Shown piece by piece: positions 24,282 to 32,128 of a stretch of DNA of 64,000 nucleotides. This DNA is from an uncultured Oscillospiraceae bacterium (lineage in GTDB: Bacteria; Bacillota; Clostridia; Oscillospirales; Oscillospiraceae). Every line of letters begins with the position of its first letter. Positions within the stretch are counted from its first letter, which is position 1. Below the pieces are notes generated by a model. That model was given only the letters and a program-made list of their open reading frames with translations. It was not told where the DNA came from and did no database searches. The position numbers were made by a program, and so were the translations under genes. The stretch covers positions 1-64,000 of the forward strand of contig CATKZP010000005.1 in NCBI GenBank assembly GCA_949841355.1. Reading direction: 5' to 3'.

Positions 24282-25370
24282 TTAATTGGTTTTGGCGCCC
24301 ATCCGCGCCGTCAGGGCCTGGGCGCTCATGGCGTCGTTGATGGTCTCGCCGCTCTCCATGGCGATGGAGGCGGCGGCAAGGCCAGCTTGGGCGGTGTCCT
24401 CCAGGGCGGTGCCCTCCAGGTAGGCCCAGGCCAGAGCGGCCATAAACGCGTCCCCGCAGCCGGTGGTGTTCACCATATCGCCCATCAGGCAGGGCAGGCG
24501 CACCCGGCCGCTGTGGTCCGCCGCCAGCACCCCGTCCCCCCCCAGGGAGAGGAACACCCGGCGCAGCCCCGTCTCCAGCAGCTTGTCCGCCGCCCGGTTC
24601 AGGCTGGCCTCGTCCGTAATCTCCACCCCGGAGAGCAGCTGGGCCTCAATGCGGTTGGGCTTGAGGGTGTGCAGCCTCCCCAGAACCGGGCGCAGCTTTT
24701 CCGCCTTGGCGGTGGACACCGGGTCGGCAAACAGAGGGGGCTTGACGTGCTGGGCCAGCCACTGGATGGCGTCGGCGGGGATGTTGGCGTCCACCACCAC
24801 CAGCTGGGCGTTTTGCAGCAGCTGGGCCCGGGAGGCCAGAAAGGCCGGGGTGATGTGGCGGTAGATGTCCATGTCGGACAGGGCCAGCTCCATCTCCCCC
24901 CGCTCGTCGGCAATGAAGAGGTAGGTGGAGGTGCGCTCCCCCGGCACTTGCAGCGCCCGGCTGATGTCGATGCCCAGCTCCCCGCAGGAGGCGGCGATGC
25001 GCTGGGCATGGCCGTCGTCCCCAAAGGCGGTGAGCAGGCGGGTGTCCACCCCCAGAAGGGCCATGTTGTGGGCGATGTTCCGGCCCACGCCCCCCAGGCT
25101 GACGCGCACCACGCCGGGGTTGGAGTCCGCCCGGACCAGAGGGGCGCAGGACACGCCGCCGATGTCCATATTGACCCCGCCCACCACCACCGCGTAGGGG
25201 GCGGAGGAGACGATGTAGCCCTTGCCGGCGATATGGCCCTTTTTCATCAGATTGGATATGTGAACCGCCACCGACGAGCGGGCGATGCCCGCCTTGTCCG
25301 CCAGCTCCTGCTGGGAGATCAGGGGGTTCTCCTCGATCCATCGGAGGATTTGGCGCTCCCGCTGGGTCAT
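24282..25370 (-). CDS. psuK: HTH-fused PfkB-family pseudouridine kinase
   Basis: 362 residues. Residues 1-60 are a winged helix (QRERQILRWIEENPLISQQELADKAGIARSSVAVHISNLMKKGHI) and the rest a PfkB kinase: GGVNMDIGG near 66, the two Gly motif SLGGVGRNIAHNMALLG near 94, and the catalytic NTTGCGDAF (~308-316). With psuG next door, phosphorylation of pseudouridine is the best reading. Start ATG 25370 is set by AGGAG eight bases upstream. The fused DNA-binding domain together with the palindrome over its promoter suggests that this enzyme also senses its substrate and represses its own operon. Confidence 0.93.
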   Translation of the reverse strand: MTQRERQILRWIEENPLISQQELADKAGIARSSVAVHISNLMKKGHIAGKGYIVSSAPYAVVVGGVNMDIGGVSCAPLVRADSNPGVVRVSLGGVGRNIAHNMALLGVDTRLLTAFGDDGHAQRIAASCGELGIDISRALQVPGERTSTYLFIADERGEMELALSDMDIYRHITPAFLASRAQLLQNAQLVVVDANIPADAIQWLAQHVKPPLFADPVSTAKAEKLRPVLGRLHTLKPNRIEAQLLSGVEITDEASLNRAADKLLETGLRRVFLSLGGDGVLAADHSGRVRLPCLMGDMVNTTGCGDAFMAALAWAYLEGTALEDTAQAGLAAASIAMESGETINDAMSAQALTARMGAKTN

Positions 25371-25401
25371 GGATCTCACTCCTAAACTTTTCTATCTTGG
25401 T

Positions 25402-25432
25402 TAAGCATATGCTTATTTTGCGGAGTTGTCAA
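25402..25432 (-). promoter_or_regulatory. psuK-psuG promoter with overlapping palindromic operator
   Basis: TTGACA (25427-25432), 17-base spacer, TATGCT (25404-25409). The -10 box is embedded in a perfect 14-bp palindrome TAAGCATATGCTTA (25402-25415), which is the obvious operator for the HTH domain of PsuK. Confidence 0.8.
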
Positions 25433-25453
25433 GAGGTTTCATGGATTTCGGAC

Positions 25454-25482
25454 AAAAAAAGCCCGCCGGTCTCCCGGCGGGC
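25454..25482 (-). terminator. Terminator of the ABC importer operon
   Basis: On minus: GCCCGCCGG GAGA CCGGCGGGC followed by seven T. It separates the importer genes from psuK, which has its own promoter. Confidence 0.92.
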
Positions 25483-25500
25483 GGTGGGTTCCATTGCGGT

Positions 25501-26295
25501 TCAGCCCAGCAGCAGCTTGTCGTCCGCCTCGTCCGAGCCGGTGGCCTGGCCGAAACGGGCCAGCAGGTCCTCCACGGTGAGCTTTTTCTTGTCCTCCCCG
25601 GCGATGTCCAGGGCGACGCGCCCCTCGTACATCATAATGAGCCGGTTGCCGTGGACAATGGCGTCCTTCATGTTGTGGGTGATCATCAGGGTGGTGAGAT
25701 GGTCCTTTTGGACGATGCGCTCGGTGGCGTCCAGCACCTTGGCCGCCGTCTTGGGGTCCAGGGCGGCGGTGTGCTCGTCCAGCAGCAGCAGGTCGGGCTT
25801 GCGCAGGGCGGCCATCAGCAGGGTCAGCGCCTGGCGCTGGCCGCCGGACAGCAGCCCCACCTTGGAGGTGAGCCGGTCCTCCAGCCCCAGGTCCAGAATC
25901 TTCAGCATCTCGCGGTAGTGGTCCCGGTCGTCCCGGGTGATGCCGGGGCGCAGGGTGCGGCTCTGGCCCCGCCGGGCGGCTAAGGCCATGTTCTCCTCGA
26001 TCTGCATGGTGGCGGCGGTGCCCATCATGGGGTCCTGAAACACCCGGCCGATGTATTTTGCCCGCTTGTGCTCCGGAAGCCTGGTCACGTCCACCCCGCC
26101 GATGGAGATGGAGCCCTCGTCCACCGGCCACACCCCCGCCACCGCATTGAGCAGGGTGGACTTGCCCGCGCCGTTGCCGCCGATGACGGTGACGAAATCC
26201 CCGTCGTTCAGGGTGAGGGACACCCCGGCCAGCGCCGTCTTTTCGTTGACGGTGCCGGGGTTGAAGGTTTTGCGGATGTTTTTGATGTCAAGCAT
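25501..26295 (-). CDS. ABC importer ATP-binding protein (TrpZ/LivF-like)
   Basis: 264 residues with Walker A GGNGAGKST (~38-46), Q-loop FQDPMMGTAATM, signature LSGGQRQALTL, Walker B LLLLDEHTAALDPKT (note H instead of P after DE, normal for this subfamily) and the ITHNMKDAI H-loop. This is the ATPase of importers with a PF04392-type binding protein and a BPD_transp_2 permease. The start overlaps the permease stop by eight bases. It ends at a strong terminator. Confidence 0.93.
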   Translation of the reverse strand: MLDIKNIRKTFNPGTVNEKTALAGVSLTLNDGDFVTVIGGNGAGKSTLLNAVAGVWPVDEGSISIGGVDVTRLPEHKRAKYIGRVFQDPMMGTAATMQIEENMALAARRGQSRTLRPGITRDDRDHYREMLKILDLGLEDRLTSKVGLLSGGQRQALTLLMAALRKPDLLLLDEHTAALDPKTAAKVLDATERIVQKDHLTTLMITHNMKDAIVHGNRLIMMYEGRVALDIAGEDKKKLTVEDLLARFGQATGSDEADDKLLLG

Positions 26296-27247
26296 GGGTG
26301 TTCTCCTCCTTTTTCGCGGGTTTGACGGGCTTGGAGAAGTATTTTCCCTTCCAGTAGGGGATGGTGAGGAAGGCGGCCACCACCAGAGCGGTGAGCAGCT
26401 TCAGGTCGGTGGTCTCCAGCCCCAGGCGGAGCACAAGGGTAATCACGGCGTAATAGATCACCGCGCCGATGGCGCAGGCGAGCAGCTTCAGCGCGAAGTT
26501 GATGAACACCCCGCCCAGCAGCACCTCACCGATGATGACGGCGGCCAGGCCGATGACGATGGCGCCCCGGCCCATGTCCACGGTGGCGGAGCCCTGATAC
26601 TGGGCCAGCAGGGCCCCGGCCAGGGCCACCAGCGCGTTGGATACCACCAGGCCCAGCACCTTGCACCAGTTGGTGCTGATGCCCTGGGCCCGGGCCATGG
26701 CGGAGTTGGAGCCGGTGGCCCGCAGGGCGCTGCCCTGCTCGGTGCCGAAGAACCAGTACAGCACGGCGATCACCGCCGCCACCAGCGCCAGCAGCAGCAG
26801 CGTGGGATTGTCCAGCGCCAGCTTGCGGATGTTCCGGGAGGACACCAGCAGGTCGTGCTTGTCCACGCTGACGGCCAGCATGTTTTTGGTTTTGGCGTTG
26901 AGGTCCCCAAAGGCCATAACCCGCAGGTTGATGGAGTAGAGCGCCAGCTGGGTGAGGATGCCGGACAGGATGGCCGGAATGCCGCATACGGTGTGCAGGA
27001 GTCCGGTGACCAGCCCGGCCGCCATGCCGGACAGCACCGCCGCCAGCAGCGCCAGCCAGGGATTCAACCCCAGCGTGACCAGCAGGGCGCACACCGCCCC
27101 GCCGGTGGCCAGCGAGCCGTCCACCGTCAGGTCGGCCACGTCCAGAATGCGGTAGGTGATATACACGCCGATGGCCATAACGCCCCAGATCAGCCCCTGC
27201 CCCACGGCGCCGGGCAGCGAGTTCAGAAAGGAAAGCAGGAAGTCCAT
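26288..27247 (-). CDS. ABC importer permease (BPD_transp_2 type)
   Basis: 319 residues with about nine hydrophobic helices and a Pro/Lys-rich C-terminal tail. VADLTVDGSLATGGAV near residue 38 and the long cytoplasmic EAA-like loop with ATGSNSAMARAQGIS near residue 180 identify the LivH/RbsC-like permease branch used with TrpX-type binding proteins. Start ATG 27247 behind GGAGGAATA. It lies behind an intercistronic terminator that will reduce its level relative to the binding protein. Confidence 0.93.
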   Translation of the reverse strand: MDFLLSFLNSLPGAVGQGLIWGVMAIGVYITYRILDVADLTVDGSLATGGAVCALLVTLGLNPWLALLAAVLSGMAAGLVTGLLHTVCGIPAILSGILTQLALYSINLRVMAFGDLNAKTKNMLAVSVDKHDLLVSSRNIRKLALDNPTLLLLALVAAVIAVLYWFFGTEQGSALRATGSNSAMARAQGISTNWCKVLGLVVSNALVALAGALLAQYQGSATVDMGRGAIVIGLAAVIIGEVLLGGVFINFALKLLACAIGAVIYYAVITLVLRLGLETTDLKLLTALVVAAFLTIPYWKGKYFSKPVKPAKKEENTHA

Positions 27248-27289
27248 TCTTATTCCTCCAGTTTGTGGATAGTATCGCCGGTCATGTGG

Positions 27290-27328
27290 AAAAACCGCGG
27301 GAAAGGAAATCTCTTTCCCGCGGTTTTT
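27290..27328 (-). terminator. Intercistronic attenuator between binding protein and permease genes
   Basis: On minus: AAAAACCGCGGGAAAG / CTTTCCCGCGGTTTTT, 16-bp stem with a 7-base loop ending in five T. Partial termination or mRNA end protection here would give excess binding protein. Confidence 0.8.
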
Positions 27329-27346
27329 GCGGCGGTCTGCTTTGGG

Positions 27347-28363
27347 TCAGCCGATGGGCAGATAGTCCTCCGGCATGGTCAGGCCCAGCTGCTCGCAGAT
27401 TGAGGGGTTATACTTCTTGTCCAGGGTGGTGTCGAAGCCGATGGCCAGTTCGGATACGTTCTTCTCGCCCTTGAGGATCTGCACGGCCATCTCGCCGGCC
27501 AGATGGCCGATCTCGTAGTAGCTGATGGACAGGGTGGCCACGCCGCAGCCGGCGCAGATGCCCTCCTCGCCGCAGATGACGGGCACCTTGGCGGGGACGG
27601 TCACGTTGGCGATGGTCTCCGCGTTGTCGGCGGCGGTGTTGTCGGTGGGGATATACAGCACGTCGGAGTTATCGCAGGCGGTCTGCACCACGCTGGACAG
27701 GTCGTTCACATCGGTGAAAGCGTACTGAGTGCAGGTATAGCCCAGGCCCTCCAGATGGCCCTTGATGGTCTCCACCTGATACAGGGAGTTTGCCTCGGCG
27801 GAGCAGTATACCAGACCCACGTTTTTCGCGTCGGGGAACAGCTCCTTGACCATGGCGGCCTGCTGATCCAGGGGGGCCAGGTCGGAGGTGCCGGAGATAT
27901 TGCCGCCCAGCACCTTGTCCTCGGTGGAGTCCAGGTTCAGGGCGATGCCGTAGTTGGTCACGGAGGTGCCCAGGATGGGGATGGTGTCGGTGGCGGAGGC
28001 GGCGGCGGTGAGGGCCGGGGTGGCGTTGGCCAGGATCAGGTCCACGCCGTCCACCACAAAGCCGTCGATGATGGTGGCGCAGTTGGCGGGGTCGCCGCCG
28101 GCATTGCCCTCCTTGATCTCCACATTGCTGCCGAAGGCTTCGGTCAAAGCGGCCTTAAAGCCCTCGGTGGCGGCGTTCAGGGCGGTGTGGGGGAGCAGCT
28201 GGCAGATGCCTACCACATACGTTTCGCTCCCGTCGGGGGCGGGGGTCTGGCTATTATTCCCCGCGGGCGGCGGGGTATTCTCCGCGCCGCCGGAGCAGGC
28301 GGCAAGGGACAGGGCCATCACCAGCGCCAGCAGCAGCGCGGTGAGCTTCGCAGTCTTTTTCAT
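27347..28363 (-). CDS. ABC importer substrate-binding lipoprotein (PF04392 family)
   Basis: 338 residues. A lipoprotein signal peptide is clear (KKTAKLTALLLALVMALSLAAC, lipobox LAAC, Cys22), followed by a Gly/Pro/Asn linker and a two-lobed periplasmic-binding fold: VGICQLLPHTALNAATEGFK, DLILANATPALTAAAS, ILGTSVTNYG, VGLVYCSAEANS. This is the ABC_sub_bind (TrpX-like) family; members bind tryptophan, tyrosine or other small aromatic or nucleoside-type ligands, so the substrate is open. ATG 28363 follows GGAGG. Being beside psuK-psuG makes a nucleoside such as pseudouridine conceivable. Confidence 0.9.
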   Translation of the reverse strand: MKKTAKLTALLLALVMALSLAACSGGAENTPPPAGNNSQTPAPDGSETYVVGICQLLPHTALNAATEGFKAALTEAFGSNVEIKEGNAGGDPANCATIIDGFVVDGVDLILANATPALTAAASATDTIPILGTSVTNYGIALNLDSTEDKVLGGNISGTSDLAPLDQQAAMVKELFPDAKNVGLVYCSAEANSLYQVETIKGHLEGLGYTCTQYAFTDVNDLSSVVQTACDNSDVLYIPTDNTAADNAETIANVTVPAKVPVICGEEGICAGCGVATLSISYYEIGHLAGEMAVQILKGEKNVSELAIGFDTTLDKKYNPSICEQLGLTMPEDYLPIG

Positions 28364-28453
28364 TCTCAAATTCCTCCAAACGATTGCTTTACTGCTTTGC
28401 GCTACCAAAGCGCCGGGAGCACAAAGGAATGAGCTGTTCAGCTCATAGGCGTC

Positions 28454-28482
28454 AGTATAACGCTTTAATGCATTGATGTCAA
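28454..28482 (-). promoter_or_regulatory. Promoter of the ABC importer operon
   Basis: TTGACA (28477-28482), 17-base spacer, TATACT (28454-28459) on minus. The ~85-base leader contains a near-perfect dyad ATGAGCTG..CAGCTCAT and a GCGCTTTGGTAGCGC hairpin, possible control points. Confidence 0.85.
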
Positions 28483-28567
28483 GAGGCAAACGGCTGATTT
28501 TCCGCAAAATTCTGCGGGGGCGGGGGTGCGCGTTATTGAACGGACTGTAAATACTTCCCTGCATGGG

Positions 28568-28596
28568 TGGACTTTTTTTCCGCGCTGTGTTAAAAT
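28568..28596 (+). promoter_or_regulatory. Promoter of the glycosyltransferase-DJ-1-FTHF unit
   Basis: TGGACT, 17-base spacer, TAAAAT, 45 bases before the start of the glycosyltransferase gene. Confidence 0.6.
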
Positions 28597-28641
28597 AGCA
28601 AATCATAATGGACCGCTGCAAAGAAAGAGGAGGGGACCGCC

Positions 28642-29364
28642 GTGCGGGTGGACGTGCTGGGCGTAGCCTTTGACAATGTGACGCCGGAAGAGGCGGCGGA
28701 CAGGGCCTTGGCCCTGCTGGAGGAGGACGGCCCCCACCTGGTAGCCACCCCCAACCCGGAGATCGTCCAGCGGGCGAACAAGGACCGGGCGTTTGCGGAG
28801 ATCCTGGCCGGGGCCGACCTGGTGGTGCCCGACGGCGTGGGCGTTATCTACGCCGCCAAAATTCTGGGCCGTCCCCTGAAGAGCCGGGTGCCCGGCATCG
28901 ACCTGGCAGCCGCCCTGATGGGCCGGGTGGCCGGAACGGGGAAGCGGCTGTTTCTGCTGGGCGCGGCCCCGGGGGTGGCGGAGCAGGCGGCGGTGAACCT
29001 GCGGGCCGCCTATCCCGGCCTTGTGGTTTGCGGAACCCACGACGGCTATTTTGAAGAGGACGGGCCGGTGATCGACGCCATCCGCCGGGCGGAGGCGGAC
29101 ATTGTGTTTGTCTGCTTGGGAGCGCCCAAGCAGGAAAAATGGATCGCCGCCCATGGCGAGTCCGCCGGGGCGCGGCTGTATTTGGGGCTGGGCGGTTCGC
29201 TGGACGTGTTCGCGGGCAAGGCGGAGCGCGCCCCGGAGCGGTTCCAGCGGCTGGGGCTGGAATGGCTGTACCGGCTGCTGAAGGAGCCATCCCGCATCGG
29301 ACGCATGGCCAAGCTGCCCCTGTTTTTGGTTTCCGCCGCGGGCGCGCGGCTGAGAGGAAGATAA
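28642..29364 (+). CDS. WecG/TagA/CpsF family glycosyltransferase
   Basis: 240 residues, GT26 family. Typical segments: VATPNPEIVQRANKD near residue 34, the DLVVPDGVGVIYAAKILG active-site region near 59-76 (Asp in PDG), ERVPGIDL-like RVPGIDLAAAL, and FVCLGAPKQEKWI plus LGLGGSLDVFAGKAERAPERFQRLGLEW near the C-terminus. Family enzymes transfer ManNAc-type sugars to undecaprenyl-linked acceptors for wall polymers; the exact substrate is not evident. Starts at GTG 28642 after AGGAGGGG. Confidence 0.93.
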   Translation: MRVDVLGVAFDNVTPEEAADRALALLEEDGPHLVATPNPEIVQRANKDRAFAEILAGADLVVPDGVGVIYAAKILGRPLKSRVPGIDLAAALMGRVAGTGKRLFLLGAAPGVAEQAAVNLRAAYPGLVVCGTHDGYFEEDGPVIDAIRRAEADIVFVCLGAPKQEKWIAAHGESAGARLYLGLGGSLDVFAGKAERAPERFQRLGLEWLYRLLKEPSRIGRMAKLPLFLVSAAGARLRGR

Positions 29365-29406
29365 CAACCATTACAATTAGATTTTGTAAAGAAAGGCAGA
29401 TGCTCT

Positions 29407-29964
29407 ATGGTCTATATTCTGCTGGGCGCGGGCTTTGAAGAGGCCGAGGCCCTGGTCACTGCCGACGTGCTGCGCCGGGCGGGGGTTCCCGTGTGTCTGG
29501 CGGGCATCGGGGGAGAATGGGTCGCCGGGTCCCACGAGATTGCGGTGAAGGCCGACCTGCCCGTGGAGATGGCGGAGCTGCGGGAGGGGGATATGGTGGT
29601 CCTCCCCGGCGGCATGGGAGGCGTGGCCTCTATGGAGGGCAGCGAAGCCGCCATGGCCCTGATCCGCCGGGCGGCGGAGGAGCCGGAGGTCTGGCTGGCC
29701 GCCATTTGCGCCGCGCCCACCCTGCTGGCCAGGGCGGGGCTGCTGCCCCAGGGGGCGCGCTGCGTGTGCTATCCCGGAATGGAGGACGAGCTGGCGCAGG
29801 CGGGGGCTGTCCCCGTCCTGGACGGGCCCGTGGCCGTCCAGGACAGGCTCATCACCGGCAGAGGGCCCGGGGCCGCGTTCGACTTCGCGCTGGCGCTGGC
29901 TCAGGCGCTGGCGGGGGATGAGACCGCCGCTCAGGTCCGCGCGGGGCTGCATTACGGCGTATGA
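29407..29964 (+). CDS. DJ-1/PfpI family protein (YajL-like)
   Basis: 185 residues. The nucleophile elbow LAAICAAPTLLARAG holds Cys101, and the partner Glu is in GFEEAEA (Glu11/12), as in YajL/DJ-1. Members are proposed deglycases or oxidative-stress chaperones; the activity here is not proven. The stop overlaps the start of the 5-formyltetrahydrofolate cyclo-ligase gene by ATGA, so both are co-translated. Confidence 0.92.
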   Translation: MVYILLGAGFEEAEALVTADVLRRAGVPVCLAGIGGEWVAGSHEIAVKADLPVEMAELREGDMVVLPGGMGGVASMEGSEAAMALIRRAAEEPEVWLAAICAAPTLLARAGLLPQGARCVCYPGMEDELAQAGAVPVLDGPVAVQDRLITGRGPGAAFDFALALAQALAGDETAAQVRAGLHYGV

Positions 29965-30488
29965 CGGTGAAGGAGCGCAAGGCGGAGCTGCGCCGCCATG
30001 CCGCCGGCCTGCCCCAAATGGAGGCCGGGGCGCTGTTTGAGCGTTTTCTGGCCCTCCCCCAGGTGGAGGCGGCGGACACCGTGATGGTGTTTTACGGCAC
30101 CGGCCGGGAGCCGAATACCGTGCCGCTCATCCGCGCGCTGCTGGGGATGGGCAAGCGGGTGGCCCTGCCGGTGGTGCTGCCCCACAGGGGGATGGAGGCC
30201 CGGCAGGTGCTGGATGTGGACCAGCTGGTCCCCAACCGCTTCGGCATACCCGAGCCGGACGGCGGCTGTCCCGTGGTGCCCAAGGAGGAGATTGCCGCCG
30301 CCCTCATCCCGCACCTGATGGTGGACCGGGAGGGCTACCGCCTGGGCTGGGGCGGGGGCTACTATGACCGCTGGCTTGCGGATTTCACCGGCTTTACGGC
30401 GTGCGTCTGCCGCCCGGGCCGGCTGGCCGAGCACATCCCCCGGGAGGAATTTGACGTGCCGGTAAAGCTCGTCCTCATTGAAGAATAG
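29961..30488 (+). CDS. 5-formyltetrahydrofolate cyclo-ligase
   Basis: 175 residues. The enzyme (MTHFS) converts 5-formyl-THF to 5,10-methenyl-THF with ATP. Visible: N-terminal KERKAELRRHAAGLP, the mid REPNTVPLIRALLGMGKRVALP strand, and the C-terminal ATP/folate signature GYRLGWGGGYYDRWL (~127-141). Start ATG 29961 overlaps the DJ-1 stop. Folate salvage gene of normal length, ending in a GC-rich hairpin. Confidence 0.95.
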   Translation: MTVKERKAELRRHAAGLPQMEAGALFERFLALPQVEAADTVMVFYGTGREPNTVPLIRALLGMGKRVALPVVLPHRGMEARQVLDVDQLVPNRFGIPEPDGGCPVVPKEEIAAALIPHLMVDREGYRLGWGGGYYDRWLADFTGFTACVCRPGRLAEHIPREEFDVPVKLVLIEE

Positions 30489-30492
30489 GGCC

Positions 30493-30520
30493 GGGCGGAG
30501 GGCAAACGCCCTCCGCCCGT
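30493..30520. terminator. Hairpin after the cyclo-ligase gene
   Basis: CGGGCGGAGGGC / GCCCTCCGCCCG, 12 bp, loop AAAC. It lacks a long T-run but sits between convergent genes. Confidence 0.6.
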
Positions 30521-30554
30521 TGGGTACTGGTTATTTGCGCTGGCTCACGACGGC

Positions 30555-30767
30555 TCAGCAGCAGCCGTCGTTGCAGCCGCAGTTGTTATTGCAGCCGCAG
30601 TTACAGCCGCAGCCGCAGCCGTTGTTGTTCCCGCCACAGCAGCAGCAGCAACCACCGTTATTGCCGCCCCAGCTGTTCCCGCCGCCGCAGCAGCAGCACA
30701 GGAGGAGAATCAGAATAATGATCCACCAGCAGCCCCCGCCGAAACCACCATTGTTGCCACAACACAT
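30555..30767 (-). CDS. Cys/Gly/Asn-rich small membrane protein
   Basis: 70 residues of extreme composition: 21 Cys, with the rest mainly Gly and Asn. One hydrophobic helix (WWIIILILLLCCCC, ~14-27) separates a short Gly/Asn N-terminus from a C-terminus of CCCCC, CGCGC and NNN blocks. Start ATG 30767 is preceded by GAGGTGA at seven bases, and similar mini-proteins are seen in related gut Clostridia as far as I recall. Function unknown; metal binding, or lipid-attached/cross-linked cell-surface peptide are possibilities. Low complexity makes it hard to compare, but the good ribosome site and helix support translation. Confidence 0.6.
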   Translation of the reverse strand: MCCGNNGGFGGGCWWIIILILLLCCCCGGGNSWGGNNGGCCCCCGGNNNGCGCGCNCGCNNNCGCNDGCC

Positions 30768-30955
30768 GATTTAGTCACCTCACTAATAATGTCCCGGTCA
30801 CAGAGACCGGCTTCGACGCCGCGGCACATCCACGGCGCCGGAGCCGGGCCCCGTTCGTTTCCGGCCTCCCGGCCGGCTTCCCGCCCGTTTCTGCGTTATA
30901 CTATGTGGGGGCCTGAAAATTGGTTCCCCGTCTGAAACCCGAAGGAGTGAGTCAC

Positions 30956-32128
30956 ATGGCAGAAGAGCATCGCGCCGCCGGCCGCGGTCCGGCCCAGCCC
31001 CGCCGGGACCAGGCCGCACAGAGCGGCCAGCCCAGGTCCCGGAAAAAATCCGCCCGGCGCCGCAGCACCGCCGCCCGGGTGGCGGGTTCGTTTTTATATG
31101 TCCTGCTGGTCATCGGAGCCTCAGGCGTGCTGGCCACGGTGGGCTGGGTGTGGGCGTGCGATCTGCTGGGCCTGAACAAAGAGTTCATTTCCACCGAGAT
31201 CATCATTGACGACAGCACCCAGTTTGACGCGGTGGTGGATACGCTGGAGGAGGAGGGGCTGATCGAGTATAAATTCCTCTTCAAGCTCTACGCCTGGTTC
31301 TCCCACGCGGAGAACAAGATCGCCCCCGGCACCTATGAGCTGAACACCGAAATGGACTACCACGCCCTGGTGTCCAATATGGGTTCGTCCTCCGCCAGCC
31401 GAAAGACGGCGGACATCACCATCAAGGAGGGGCTCACCATCGACCAGGTTTTCGAACTGCTGGATTCGCGGGGAGTTACCTCGGTGGACAAGCTCCAGGA
31501 TATGGCCGCCAACTATGACTATGCCTTCGACTGGCTGCGGGAGCGCCCCCTGGGGGACTATCACCGGCTGGAGGGCTACCTCTTCCCCGACACCTATACC
31601 TTTGAACTGGGGGAGAATCCCAAGTACGTCATCAATAAGATGCTGGTGAACTTTGACGCCAAGATGGACGAGTATATGGCCAATTACACCGGGGAAGAGG
31701 CCCAGTACTCCCTCCATGACATCGTGACCATCGCCTCCATGATCGAGAAGGAGACCGACGGCACCAACAACGACGAGCGCAACGACTACAAGAGCATCGC
31801 CTCCGTCATCTATAACCGCCTGGAGAACCCGGAGGCGGAGACGGTGGGTTATCTCCAGATCGACGCCACCCTGGTCTATCTGAACGGCGGCAAGGTGCCC
31901 ACGGTGGCCGACCGGGCCATTGATTCCCCCTATAACACCTATCTCTACAAGGGCCTGCCCGCCGGACCCATCTCCAACCCGGGCATGACCTCCCTGCTGG
32001 CGGCCATGAACCCGGCGGACAGCAAGTATTATTACTACGTGCTCAACCCCGAGACCAACCAGCATGAGTACAGCCGCACCTATGCGGAGCACGAGGCGCT
32101 GGTCAACCGGTACAGCGGCAATGGCTAA
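30956..32128 (+). CDS. mltG: Endolytic transglycosylase MltG
   Basis: 390 residues. Order: a ~45-residue basic, Pro/Arg-rich cytoplasmic tail; one transmembrane helix at ~48-72; a LysM-like domain; and the YceG/MltG domain with catalytic Glu in IASMIEKETDG (~264) and the conserved PYNTYLYKGLPAGPISNPG near 325-343. MltG cuts nascent peptidoglycan and sets strand length. The start ATG 30956 has GAAGGAG eight bases upstream. Its stop overlaps the U32 gene by eight bases, an order also found in Bacillus (yrrL then yrrN/yrrO). Confidence 0.95.
   Translation: MAEEHRAAGRGPAQPRRDQAAQSGQPRSRKKSARRRSTAARVAGSFLYVLLVIGASGVLATVGWVWACDLLGLNKEFISTEIIIDDSTQFDAVVDTLEEEGLIEYKFLFKLYAWFSHAENKIAPGTYELNTEMDYHALVSNMGSSSASRKTADITIKEGLTIDQVFELLDSRGVTSVDKLQDMAANYDYAFDWLRERPLGDYHRLEGYLFPDTYTFELGENPKYVINKMLVNFDAKMDEYMANYTGEEAQYSLHDIVTIASMIEKETDGTNNDERNDYKSIASVIYNRLENPEAETVGYLQIDATLVYLNGGKVPTVADRAIDSPYNTYLYKGLPAGPISNPGMTSLLAAMNPADSKYYYYVLNPETNQHEYSRTYAEHEALVNRYSGNG

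Noticed and set aside
28364-28447. T-box or amino-acid riboswitch in the importer leader (expected for TrpX-type systems)
   Set aside because: The ~85-base leader is too short, and there is no T-box core sequence; only two small dyads are visible.
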